Shown: positions 49,989-60,790 of the stretch, piece after piece
Numbering within the stretch: the first letter of the stretch is position 1
How the letters are laid out: every line of letters starts with the position of its first letter
The notes under the pieces: model-generated
Told to the model about the DNA's origin: nothing
Databases searched by the model: none
The model's input: the letters and a program-made list of their open reading frames with translations, nothing else
Translations under genes and position numbers: made by a program
Assembly (NCBI RefSeq): GCF_964275005.1
Contig: NC_092688.1
Span: 21,891,903-21,955,902 of the forward strand
DNA length: 64,000 nt
DNA from: Diadema setosum
Lineage: Eukaryota; Echinodermata; Echinoidea; Diadematoida; Diadematidae
Direction of reading: 5' to 3'

Positions 49989-51051
49989 AGGTTTTCCCGC
50001 CCAATTTCATCAGATTTGCATTCGAATTAATGACAAGGCGTTCAAATTCAAGGGATTTTTGTCATTGCTCTACTTTCACTGTTCATTTTAATTCTTTGAG
50101 TATTCAATCTCATTTCACATCATTCCTTTAAGATTTTATTTCATTCAATTCAGAGAGAAATTCATTCAATTTAACGGCTCAAAGTTGGCATTCAATTTCG
50201 CGCCAGCTGGATAGACGTTCAAATTTGCACCAAATACCAGTTTCAATTTCATTTATAGGCACACAACTTCAACATTTGAACGTTCAAATTTAATTGGCAT
50301 AACCAAGTCCTGTAATTCTATGCAATTCTTACGAATATTTTACGTTGATTTCATTCATTAACTTTCAGTCCTGTTTCAATTTCAACATCTCTTTTCATTT
50401 TCTTTTCGGCTAGTTTCACTTTATTTCAAAATGGATATCACATTATTTTACAGAATGGTTGAACTCCGACTTTGCTAACATGAGAGATTACATGAGAACA
50501 TCGATATGTCAAGTGTGATTATAGTCGTTTTACAGATTTCGTTTTCAATCACGTTTGAGGTGTGAATTGTGTGTGAGATACATTGCACTAAATATTCTTT
50601 CTTTTTCATAATTATTCATAATTTCGATGTTCAGTCTCTCAGTATCTTCAGCCGTCGATCTGTTGACGCGCCAGGCACCTTGGCATGTCTACGTCTGAAA
50701 GTGGTTGTACCATTCTTCAAACAGATGGAGAAAATACAAAGAACATGAGCAGCAACGAAAAACACTGCCCAGATGCTGCAAATGTTTGCCTATTCGTTAA
50801 TTTGAATTCCTTAATGTTCATCGGATCTGTGCTGGTGCGAATTTGAATGCGTTTCACGTGCATTTTAATTTGAACGCGCTGTTTACACGTTTATGTGACA
50901 AAATCATGAATTCGAATGCTGATGAAATTAAATTGAATAAACTACTTAGCTTTTTGAATGTTGATCTCGAAGATCATTCGAATTCGCTTGAAAATGAATG
51001 CTTGCATCATTAAATCGAATGCAAATCTGATGAAATTGGGCGGGAAAACAT
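49989..51051. mobile_element. ~1.06-kb foldback element with TTCAATTT arrays, copy 1
   Basis: Ends TTTTCCCGCCCAATTTCATC and its complement (GATGAAATTGGGCGGGAAAA), with arms of about 35 bp. The left half is full of ATTCAATTT/TTCAAATT words and the right half of their complements (AATTTGAA, ATTGAAT). No transposase. Related at the ends to 54811-55992. Confidence 0.75.
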
Positions 51052-51271
51052 ATATTTACTCATATTTTAGGGGTATATGTTCCCGTGTATACGCACCTTC
51101 TTGGGGTACAAATGATAATCTTTAGTATCTTTATAATGAAGAGTGCCATAAGTCTGTTTTCACGCAATTGATTGTCTTTCTTTATTCTACCTGGATTCCA
51201 ATGCACACATAAGAATAGGATCCGGCAATTATTATCAAAATAATCCACTATAGACGCATTAGACTACTCAC

Positions 51272-51334
51272 CTGAAGGAGACGTATGACTTGACCTCGTT
51301 GATGTCGTCAATTCTAGAATATTCTGTCCGGCAT
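51272..51334 (-). CDS. Gene C exon 8: Ser/Thr-rich stalk
   Basis: A 63-bp phase 1-1 exon reading DAGQNILELTTSTRSSHTSP, homologous to gene A exons 7 and 8 and of the same length; donor GTGAGT. Confidence 0.7.
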
Positions 51335-51722
51335 CTGTTTAAGAAAAGAAGACCAGAAGGACATTGATATTATACGAACCAGCGACAAAAAAAAAAAAAA
51401 AAAAAAAAAACCACGAAAAAACGAAACAAGTACAATTCTAAAACCCCTTTCTACCAAAATCTTCAGAAAAATTATGCTATGATCATAATAAAAGACCAGA
51501 TTAACCTAAACTGCCGTCTTTTCAAAAAGTAAAAAGTTTTGCCCTGTATGAAAATGCAATAAATTCTAGAAATCGTGTATTATTCGTTTGATGACGATAA
51601 AGCACATGGCAAGCCGGATTCAAATGTGCTCTTTTTCAGCATTTCCAGCACACCAACACACACCAACACACACATCGGAGACACACATACAACACGCTGA
51701 ACTTGCATTTTGTAATACTCAC

Positions 51723-51776
51723 TAGATGTATTGTCTGTAGATGCTGTGTTGATGTTTACATCTTGCCATTCATTGT
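51723..51776 (-). CDS. Gene C exon 7: stalk
   Basis: A 54-bp phase 1-1 exon (acceptor TTTCCAG, donor GTGAGT) reading DNEWQDVNINTASTDNTS. Not obviously homologous to the GDRKH stalk exons of gene A. Confidence 0.6.
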
Positions 51777-52358
51777 CTGGAAACAACATGCGTATGTGCA
51801 CAGAAATGGAAGAAGTAAATACAATTTTCTTTACACTCTGTAGGTTTTAAATTAACACAACAACAACTATGCAATACGTTTTCAAGCTTACTTGAAATTT
51901 ACAGGAGACTGATCTGTCTTTACTAATGACCAATCCGTTTTTATGACTATCTTTGTAAATTTCTGTTAAAGGTGACTTGGATGAGAATAAAGCAATATAA
52001 GCAAAAAAAAAAAAAAAAAGGGGGGGGGGATTGAAGGCTATTCTTTGATGCATTTTCTCCGTACGTTTTAATAATCCCTAGATTTGTTATTCTGGCGTGT
52101 TGCCAGATCTTGATACCATATCTTCACACGATTCAGTCGGTTCGTTGGTGTTGTCTGTTTGGCATTGATGATTTTAGAAGTAAGATTTAAGCAACAAATG
52201 CAACCTGTTCAAACAAAAAATATACTAGTTTTGTATCTCTCCTGTCTTCACGTTTCAAGCTAACTAAAGAAACGCATACATTAATTCTTGCATTGTACCA
52301 GTGCTCTTACATCATGATATACTCTACAAAATGTGCTCTATTACTGAATATGACACAC

Positions 52359-52580
52359 CGACTGTTTGTTGCTTGACTGCCTGACAAGATGGCACTGAAG
52401 CGTTCCAAACCGGGAAGTAAGTCGACCATCCGGGTCTTCCAACACACTGAAGTGTCGCGCCTCCGTCGACGATGTAGCCTTCTCTACACGTGAGAGTTAT
52501 CATGGATCCGAACCTCGTGATATTGGAGCTCCAATCACCATTAGATACATGGCTGGGATGATCACAAACCGCAACCGAAA
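52359..52580 (-). CDS. Gene C exon 6: CCP/sushi domain
   Basis: Reads VSVAVCDHPSHVSNGDW, FGSMITLTCREGYIVDG, LQC and WSTYFPVWNASVPSC with four cysteines; ends QTVG in phase 1 at GTGTGT. Confidence 0.85.
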
Positions 52581-52617
52581 CTATTCAGGAAACAGGAAAG
52601 CAACAGTGTTTCGAAAG

Positions 52618-52621
<4 letters not shown>

Positions 52622-52652
<31 letters not shown>

Positions 52653-52658
52653 ATGTAC

Positions 52659-52740
<82 letters not shown>
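52622..52740. repeat. Compound (CA)n(TA)n(GA)n microsatellite
   Basis: Three dinucleotide tracts in succession, immediately upstream (minus-strand sense) of the CCP exon. Open frames here are artefacts. Confidence 0.95.
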
Positions 52741-52752
<12 letters not shown>

Positions 52753-53252
52753 GATGTTATGCAAGAAAATAAATTTTTCATCAATAAAGCATTCATTTCT
52801 CAAACGTTTCATTTGGTTGAAATGTGGAAATCGTTTTATTTGCTTGTGACATATCACATCCTTTGATATTATTTAAATTACGCCTATCTTTTTGTCTATA
52901 TACCAATCCCCGAGAACAATAAAATTGAATGAAATAATAGCCCCTGCAATTATTGTCAGCTGACGTCAGAACTAAAGATTGGGAAGATAGAGGTAGGGAC
53001 TGCGACAAATTTAGCAAAAAAGACTAGTAGAAAAGTAGATTTTATAGCAACAGAAAACATGAATTTCGTTAGTGATTAGTGTCACAAGAGGATGTACAAT
53101 GGCTATCAACATAATTAAATACATATCGCAGATTGCTGATAGTGACAAATATGGCGGTAATACTGAATGCAGTTAGAACGAGAGGGAGAGAGATGATAGG
53201 CCCTAGGTATCATTACCTATTATCGTCACAGAATTTGATTAGTATTACTCAC

Positions 53253-54063
53253 TGTTAAAGGGAAGATAAACCCAAAGAGCAATGTGGATTGAGTAAAAGC
53301 AGCAACAGTAGTAGAACACATCGGTGAAAGTTTTAGGAAAATCGGACAATCGTTGCAAAAGTTATGAATTTTTAAAGTTTTAATGTTGGAACCGCTGGAT
53401 GAGGAGACTACTAGAGGTTATGACGTATCAGAGGACAATGATACAAAGAAAATATAAAGGAAATTCAACAAAAATTCATTTTTCTAGCATTATGGAAGAG
53501 CACTTGACTAACCGCTTTCAGAAAGCAGGGGGAATAATTGCTACCCTTAACATATGTCAGTATCAAGTTGACGGAATTTGTAATTTTCATGAAAAATTGA
53601 TTTTTGTAGCATTTTCTTTATATTTTCTTTGTATTGTTGTCCACTCATACGTCATAACTTCTAGTAGTCTCCTCATCCAGCGGTTCCAACACCAAAACTT
53701 TAAAAATTCATAACTTTTGCATCGATTGTCCGATTTTCTTCAAACTTTCACTGATGCGTTCTACTAATGTTGCTGCTTTCACTCAATCCACATTGCTCTT
53801 AGGGTTTATCTTCCCTTTAAAAAAGTAGCGAACATTTTCTTCCTCACTTGGACACTCCCAACTGTGAGAACAGGTTGAGGAACAGCCGCTGTAATCCATT
53901 TGTTGAAAACATGAACACATGTTCCGATGCATGACAGCAGTGTCATAGCGAATTGGGCGTCTTACACAGGTAGACGCACATTCTTCGTAAGAATGAACTT
54001 CATATCCAGGATAAGCCTGAAATACCTGATAGTCACCCTGATAGCATCCGAGGAATCCAGGCA
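53253..54063 (-). pseudogene. Gene C exon 5: WSC domain interrupted by a transposon
   Basis: Reads VPGFLGCYQGDYQVFQAY, ECASTC, NMCSCFQQMDY and C..TCSHSWEC, a complete WSC domain, then NVRYFF before entering the element at 53816. With one TTAA and no element the exon would end RYFFN plus one base at GTGAGT (53252), matching HYFFSR in gene A in phase. As it stands translation stops inside the element. Confidence 0.8.
53259..53816. mobile_element. Foldback MITE with TTAA target duplication, inside gene C exon 5
   Basis: TTAA flanks at 53255-53258 and 53817-53820. Arms of about 200 bp are almost complementary (AGGGAAGATAAACCC at one end, its complement at the other; GGAACCGCTGGATGAGGAGA further in). 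Genes A and B have the empty site. TTAA preference suggests piggyBac-type mobilisation; there is no transposase. Confidence 0.88.
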
Positions 54064-54450
54064 CTACGTAGAAACAGAATGATGGTTATCCAACATTAGA
54101 TTTGCTTCTGAAAGCAGCTATCCGACGGACCCAGTGTCACTTGATAGGTAATTTTGATATGATAAATGAATAGAATAAAAACGGACAATGCTTCCCTTTA
54201 ATAAAGCGATGATCATTATACATGAACCTAAGTATAGTAAAGCATACCAATGCAGCATGTATTGGCATGAAGATGTGTAAACAAGGCTCAATGCATCTAT
54301 CATGAATCAGATGTATGCTGCTGTATACATACAAAATGTAGGGTTGGTTTGTGTAGGCCTACTGTGCTAAAATTCTTGCTCTTCGCTGCTTAATTTCACT
54401 AGCATGGGGACACGAGAGAGCCAGGCACCTATAGTTCCAATTTATTTCTT

Positions 54451-54478
54451 CACAGACAGACAGACAGACAGACAGACA
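54451..54478. repeat. (CAGA)n microsatellite
   Basis: Short CAGA tetranucleotide run near gene C exon 4. Confidence 0.85.
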
Positions 54479-54575
54479 CATACACACTCATGTATCATGT
54501 ATTTATACACACGTTCACATAATACATGCGTACGTACCATGCATAATCATGTACATACAAAATGTACAACCTCAC

Positions 54576-54653
54576 CTCGGCACTTGAGTCTGGCAAGCTT
54601 ATCCGAAGGACACTCAGTGGTAGCCAGTGAACAACCCATTACACGTTTAGAAT
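54576..54653 (-). CDS. Gene C exon 4: SRCR-like domain, part 2
   Basis: A 78-bp phase 1-1 exon (acceptor CATAG, donor GTGAGG) reading SKRVMGCSLATTECPSDK, then LARLKCRG. Confidence 0.77.
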
Positions 54654-54810
54654 CTATGGATTGATATTGTGAATATCATTTACATGTTATATTTCCATGT
54701 ATGAAGAGATAACTATCTCTTCGTTGATTGCAATGTATTTCATGATAGTAATTTACTGTTTGAACATACAATATCCTCTGTTCCTCTCAAATTTTTAATT
54801 CCTACATTAT

Positions 54811-55992
54811 ATAGGTTTTTCCGGCCAATTTCGCACTTCTGTCTGTCAGTCCATTTGATAGAAGGTTCATTCAATTTAGCAAAATCCCTCGTTATCGCAC
54901 AGTCTGTCTTTCAAAATTGCAACGTGTGCATTCAATTTAGCATTTCGATCAATGAAATTTGCACATGTGGCTTTCGAATTCGTAAAAAGGGCATTCAAAT
55001 TAGCTGGTACTCCACCTTCAACTCAATCCGCCATCACTTGCCAAAAAGGTAATTTGAGTCATTCAATTTCGCGAATGGGCAGTCAAATTCCAGACATTTT
55101 CATTCAAATAAACGTCATGCTATTTCTATTATGAAAAGGTGAGAACATTCAAACGTGTATTTCTATATGACTTTTTGTTTCATCAACACACTGTTAAGCA
55201 GTAAAAGTATCATATTTTTGACCCTATGTAACTCGAGTTTGTTGTTGTGTAACGCCCCTTTTCTTTCATACTGTATATGTCATTACAGGCCTATACAAGA
55301 ACCAATACTACAGATTAAATTCATCTTCTTGCAGTCATGACAGCGCAAGTTAGATAAGGACATATCTCAAGAAGGCAGAGAAAGAATCATCACTGATCAT
55401 AGGAACATTTTATGATCATAACCTTCACTTCCTAGAACTGGCCAACACACTCGGAATAAAGCGCTCAACGGCCAGATAAGTTGTGGCCACATGCACTATC
55501 TTCGGACTGGGAGACTCAATTTTGAAAAACATTGGAAAAAAAACTGTTGCCAAAATCTCCAGAATGAAAACGAAAATAAAAATGTAATGACGCTTACACA
55601 ACAATAACTATGTTGAAGAAAAAAAAATACAGAAAGAACCAAAGCATAAACATGTGTGCTAAATTGACTACAAAAGATGTTAAATTGGATGCCCAAAAAT
55701 GAATTCGAATGAACGAGCGCAGCATATACGTGATGACGTCACTATATCATTCCAAATTGAATGAACGAATAACGAAATGGTGCTTGTTTTACGAATTTCA
55801 ATTGAAAAAATTGTTGATTAGAGTGAGGTTAAAGGTAATTTGAATGCTCAAAAATGATTTTGAAGGAGGAGATCACAAAATTGAAATACCCAACATGTGC
55901 TCTTCGCTAAATTTTGCTAAATTTAATGCAGCAATAAGGAATACGACTGACAGACATTGACAAAAGTGCGAAATAGACCGGGAAAACCTATA
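54811..55992. mobile_element. ~1.18-kb foldback element with TTCAATTT arrays, copy 2
   Basis: Begins TATAGGTTTTTCCGGCCAAT and ends with its imperfect complement (ACCGGGAAAACCTATA); a subterminal CTGTCTGTCAGTC is also inverted. It shares the AGGTTTTYCC-CCAATTTC end and the dense CATTCAATTT words with copy 1, but the bodies have diverged. Confidence 0.75.
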
Positions 55993-56029
55993 CTAAAACC
56001 GCATGACACACGTGGTGCATGTACCATTT

Positions 56030-56097
56030 TACCAAACACTGCTGTGTACAGTAGAAGACTTTTAATCTGGAGGTTCTGAGTTCAGTTCCTAACAGGT
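56030..56097 (+). repeat. tRNA-Lys(TTT)-derived sequence, probably a SINE head
   Basis: GTAGAAGACTTTTAATCT is close to the anticodon arm of eukaryotic tRNA-Lys (loop CTTTTAA), followed by GGTTCTGAGTTCAGTTCC, a degenerate B box. The D-arm region is shortened and the acceptor ends do not pair, so it is not an intact tRNA gene. Confidence 0.5.
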
Positions 56098-56750
56098 GCT
56101 TATATACATGAACAAGATGATTTAAACCCTTCACGTGGGGACAAATGAGCACACCATCCACCGGCACAGAATCATGCACAATCGCAGGACATTAACTTTT
56201 GCTTGTGGCAGATCTGTTTCTAAATCCCGAGATTTTTCGGTTCTTGAATAATTCCAAATACTAGTAGTCATCCCGCTTTATCAAAAAAGAGACACAACAC
56301 AAACGATGATAAAGCTAAGAAGTGTAGGGTTACCAGTTGCTGCAACTGAATTGTTTAGACGTGCCGTTATCTAACATGGCAATTTTCACTATAGTACTGT
56401 ATCATCATCCTCTGAATACAGCCAGTATTCATTCATAGCTGTTCACCGAATATATTTTTTTCTCTCTTTTTCTTTCATTTGACCAAATCGTGACTATTTA
56501 TGTAGTACGCCGTTAATGTGAATTCTAGGTAGAACAGGTGAACAAGTGAAATTGCCAGTACACCATAACACTTACCAGGGGCGGATCCAGGAATTCTGTA
56601 AAGGGGAGGGGGGGGGGCCGCAACTAATATTTCTGGTGCCGCTTCGGGGTTTCATTTCATTTTTTCTTGTTATTTCTTTTGTTTTTAACGAAACATAAAG
56701 GGGGGGGGCGTGCGCCGGTTGCGCCACCCTCTGGATCCGCCAGTACTTAC

Positions 56751-56963
56751 CTTGAGAACATGTCAACCTCTGAGTCTTGTTACGTGTTGCTGTGCGGGGC
56801 AAACTCTGAGTTGAATATTCTTCTGCCGCTGGAAAGCCAAGCTCTCCGCAGATCAGTTCGGCAGCTTTGTCGTTGAATCCATCATAGCAGACATAGCTGT
56901 CTGGTTGGAGGAGCACCAAGCCTTCCAAGGGAGAGGGTCCACCATCCAGTGTGACAGATGGTT
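56751..56963 (-). CDS. Gene C exon 3: SRCR-like domain, part 1
   Basis: Reads PSVTLDGGPSPLEGLVLL, SYVCYDGFNDKAAELICGE, LGFPAAEEY and LTCSQG, phase 1, donor GTAAGT. A GC-rich G-tract region follows in the intron. Confidence 0.8.
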
Positions 56964-57074
56964 CTTGGAAATAAATGAGATCTAATTAAAAGCCTTGGTT
57001 CATTGATGATGACAGAAATGAGTGATCAATATGTTTTATGCTACATCACGATCTCGAAGGGATCGTATAGTTTT

Positions 57075-57424
57075 GGTTGAGACCTAACTTCAGGTTTCCA
57101 ACATTTCTTGGTGAGATAGTGAGAAACCTTATATGAATATAAAAGAGCATGTAATTCCAAGAAGGACTCAAAGTCTATTTGATGAAAATTGCTCTGAAAT
57201 GTCTTAGATACCCCAAAACAGAGCGATCCAAATAAAAGGTGGGATCCACCTTTTATTACGATGGCTTTGTTTCACCTTTTTTTTTTTTGATGTCCAAGCC
57301 ATTCCAAAACTGATTTTCATCAAATAAACTTTGAATTCCTCTTCGAATAGTTTGCTCTGTTATATTTCATAAGTAGTGTCTTGGTATCTCACAAAAAGTT
57401 AAAGGCCAAATCCGCACCTCAACC
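57075..57424. mobile_element. Foldback MITE, copy 2
   Basis: GGTTGAGACCTAACTTCAGG start, central palindrome AATAAAAGGTGGGATCCACC plus complement, and complementary halves (TCTATTTGATGAAAATTG against CTGATTTTCATCAAATAAA). Same family as 43981-44301; lies in gene C intron 2. Confidence 0.7.
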
Positions 57425-57549
57425 ATTACTTTACCATCCTTTTAATACAGTAGTAAAGTGATTATAACTTGTTTTCACTCTTAACGAAAACTCCTTGACA
57501 CTAGAGTACAAAAAACATTTCCCACTTTTGATCCTTAATAGTTCGAAAA

Positions 57550-57715
57550 GTATATCAGATAACACTGTCATTCATATGAGTAATAGCTGACTAGTGTACA
57601 ATTTAGTTGAAGGGGACATGAATATGAAAGCATGACTCATTTTAAATTACCTCCAACAAAATTGTACACTATTCAGCTATTGCCCATATCAATATCTGTG
57701 TTTATCTGATATATA
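57550..57715. repeat. Imperfect inverted repeat, ~50-bp arms
   Basis: AGTAATAGCTGACTAGTGTA on the left pairs with TACACTATTCAGCTATTG on the right. A wider inverted pair (CATTTCCCACTTTTGATC at about 57513 and GATCAAAAGTGGGAAATG-like near 58500) suggests nesting in a larger element of about 1 kb. Confidence 0.55.
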
Positions 57716-58094
57716 TCAAAAAACGAAAACAAAAAGTCGCACATACTGATATTGTGTGAGGACTGAAAGTAGGTGAAACGGGTCAACCTAGCCAATCTTG
57801 ACTTTTTTTTTTATTTTCTGAAAGGGCAAGTCTTCTTCTACACTATGCTATAATTTGGGGTCATATAACGAACAGGAAAATGTGTATTTTAGCAGGTTAT
57901 CTTGAACATTTTTTTTATATATATATATAGATTAGTGTGATTAGGTGTGTCTGTAGAATCCCCTTTTCATTTCTTAAAAACCTTGTACACACTCTTCACT
58001 TTCAACTTTTATAACTTTTGAAAAAATTAATCATGCACAGAATGTGCTTATGAAGCTTGCTCAATTTGAGCTTAATTTGATTATCCCTTCATTG

Positions 58095-58101
58095 TTATTG
58101 C

Positions 58102-58147
<46 letters not shown>

Positions 58148-58330
58148 TATTCGGTAATTCAATATACAATACAAGTTGACATAAAATACAAACAGAAAAT
58201 TGTATTACATGATATGAAAATTGTGGTGGTTCCAGGTGCTCCGGTGGTCAACATCCTGTTTTTTGTTCCATTCATCGCACAGCCAGCACAGCTTGGTACA
58301 GATTAAAGCGCTTGAATACACTCTGTACTT
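58095..58330 (-). mobile_element. LINE/SINE 3' tail with (AAT)n
   Basis: On the minus strand a segment ends GAATAAATAATAATAATAAT followed by about a dozen more AAT units. That is the form of a non-LTR retroposon 3' end. No coding region is recognisable. Confidence 0.45.
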
Positions 58331-59928
58331 CAATTCACACTTTTCCTGAGTGTGTGCTTTCTTTCCAATATTTAGATAGGTTAGGGGAGTCCACTTGATT
58401 TGAGTTATATCTTTTAGAATCTGTCCTTAACTAAAAATCCATTTTTGTTTGTTTGTTTTGTGGTGCAGGGTCACATATAGTTTTTGAATTATTTCGCATC
58501 AAAAGTGGGAAATGTTTTTTTTTTCTTTTGTAAGATCTAGCACTAGAAGTAAGAATTGAGCGTTATTAAGCTTTTGATCTGAATACTGAGATTTTCGGAA
58601 ATATCTTACAAAAAAAAATGATAAAAATGCTGTAAATAGTATCCGATTAGGTTTTGATCTTTTTGAGATCTCCATATAACGGGAAATATAAATGATATCA
58701 ATCTCGTCAAACCGTACTTGCACCTTGACTAACTCAGTCAAAACTAACCAGTAAAAAAAAACCACATAATATCCTTTCCTTATTGTCCTTATTTCTGTGC
58801 ACATACAATGTTAATACTTGTAGGTGTTAAGTAACCCGAAATGTTGTCTGTGATCAGTAGGATGCGTTGCATTTTGTCCTATACTAAAAGTCACTTTTAA
58901 CTTTTGAATTCAGCTCAGCAGAGACAGCAGACCTCGTATTCATAACGATTGTCGCAATAATCATTATTGTAAATATAACTGTTATTGTTACATTGTTCAC
59001 ACCATTGCATTCATTCCTCTTGTTATTATTCTATTTTTTTTTACTGTTTTATCGTTATGTGTAAACAAAATCGCCCACCTCATCTCGAAGTGTGTAGTTA
59101 TTTACGTCATATAGCGCAATTATACAAGACAATTTTGAGTGCATTACATTAGACTTTGTTAATATTATATCACATTTATTGTCGTCACGGGTGATCCGTG
59201 TAAACATCGGGAGGCATAACTGTTTACCAACTTTCCTATGGCAACTAAGAGGCAAAAGACGAGTCCACTGTCGATGGCGTAAAAGTATAAAATAATTTAA
59301 AAGACGAAGTAGTTACCGATTGTTCAAAGATGAAGATCAGCAGTTGCGATCTTACAAATTAATTAGTAGAGAGGGAGACAATTGGTAAAAAATATAGTAG
59401 AAGAAGACTATGGCTGCTAAACAATAATGAGCCTCAAGAAATGGTAGCGCGTGCAACACTAAACAGAACTTGCATTTTCAAAAGTTTTATACAATGACTG
59501 AAGATGCATAACAGCAATTGCAGTAGTTGTAATGAATAGTCAAATGCAAACATAACTTCACAAATTCATGACTCAGGTGAGGATTATATGACAACATTAC
59601 AATCTACTGGACACTTTCCCCGATTTTCTGCATGGGTTCTTATACAAATTACATTAATCTAAAATTTATTGTTAATATGTAGCTACCGTTTGTGCCATGG
59701 AAATACTAACCACTATCATTTTATGTGTGTGTGCGTGTTTCTGTCTGTGTTTCTATGTCTTTGTCAATGTATACATAAATGAACATTCTGCCTATTAATG
59801 TATACATACAATATGTAAATGAACATTCTGCTATTGGGGAAACGTTATAAAATCGAAGAAGGACATTTCAGTTTGTTAACTGAAAACCTTCTTGTATTTA
59901 CAATAATGATGAAGACTGTAATACTTAC

Positions 59929-60241
59929 CGCTGAAGCATTGCACCTTCAACTTGAACATTACTGGGTAAGTATATATACCATATCTGTAGATTCACTTGA
60001 TGGGACAGTGATAAAACTGGAGACGGCAACGTATGATTCTTAATCAGCATGCGAATTTTTTTAGTAGATAAAACATCGATGATATGAAATCCCATCCTTG
60101 GGTTGTTGATTGACTCAAATTCTAAAAGCACTCGCCGTCCAGAGGTTGCCTGTATAAGCCAACTGTGACGGCTTTGGACGCAGTTTTCATCACACGATAT
60201 GTTCCCGTCTATTGGATCACCGGAGCAGTTCAGATGGATAA
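59929..60241 (-). CDS. Gene C exon 2: CUB-like domain
   Basis: Acceptor CTCTAG, then IHLNCSGDPIDGNISC and W-L-I-Q-A-T-S-G-R-R-V. It stays open through LQIWYIYLPSNVQVEG to the conserved donor (GTAAGT) but arrives in phase 2, while exon 3 needs phase 1. The alternative frame there reads VMFKLKVQCFS, the version conserved in A and B. Confidence 0.65.
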
Positions 60242-60705
60242 CTAGAGGAGACAGAGAGATCAGGAAGGTAAATCTTTAAATCTTATGAAATACCAGTATC
60301 ATAATATACTTTGCTCAAGACGCATACCACGGCTGTGGGCACTGGGTTAACTGAAGATGATCATTAAGAATTATGTATGTCAAAAGGGTCTGTTAATAAC
60401 GCCAGGTATGATAATGCTCTGTTTCAACAGAAAGAGTACAATGTCTGCTTTTGTTTTAAGTAGGATAGATTTGTTTTCTCTTTCCCACAGAAAATAAAGT
60501 TTCTCGCCCTTTACACTTATTAGCACTTCAAGTACTCATACACTGGCCTGATTGCTATGGGAAAAATTGACTGACACTGAGTGTTCAGATGTCGGCTATG
60601 ACCTATTGTAACCAAACTGAATAATGTAAGCATCTCGGGAAAAGAATACGTATTATAGGAAATGCATTTTGAATTCATGGAAATCAAAAAGAAAGAAATA
60701 CCTAC

Positions 60706-60790
60706 CCCATGTCGTTGTTCCTTGCGTCGAAAAAGTGAGGAACGGACTGGAAAAGATGATGCAAACTAACAACCATACTAAGGAAGCCAT
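60706..60790 (-). CDS. Gene C exon 1: signal peptide
   Basis: MASLVWLLVCIIFSSPFL followed by TFSTQGTTTW and donor GTAGGT in phase 1. Start chosen by alignment with genes A and B. Confidence 0.78.

Larger units (their letters stand above)
47701..60790 (-). pseudogene. Gene C: CUB/SRCR/WSC/CCP receptor, probably inactivated
   Basis: Exons: signal 60706-60790, CUB-like 59929-60241, SRCR 56751-56963 and 54576-54653, WSC 53253-54063 (interrupted by a transposon at 53259-53816), CCP 52359-52580, stalk 51723-51776 and 51272-51334, transmembrane 49309-49426, tail 47701-48891. Most exons keep splice sites and frame. The WSC exon now reads into the element and stops at 53783. The tail has a 1-nt deletion near 48150 and a stop just before the terminal YMN site. 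A secreted, truncated product is possible but the receptor as such looks lost. Confidence 0.75.

Noticed and set aside
53399-53713. 104-residue + strand open frame
   Set aside because: It lies wholly within the foldback MITE and crosses its loop; no domain.
56030-56097. Functional tRNA-Lys gene
   Set aside because: D arm is shortened and the acceptor stem does not pair; only the anticodon arm and part of the B box are kept.
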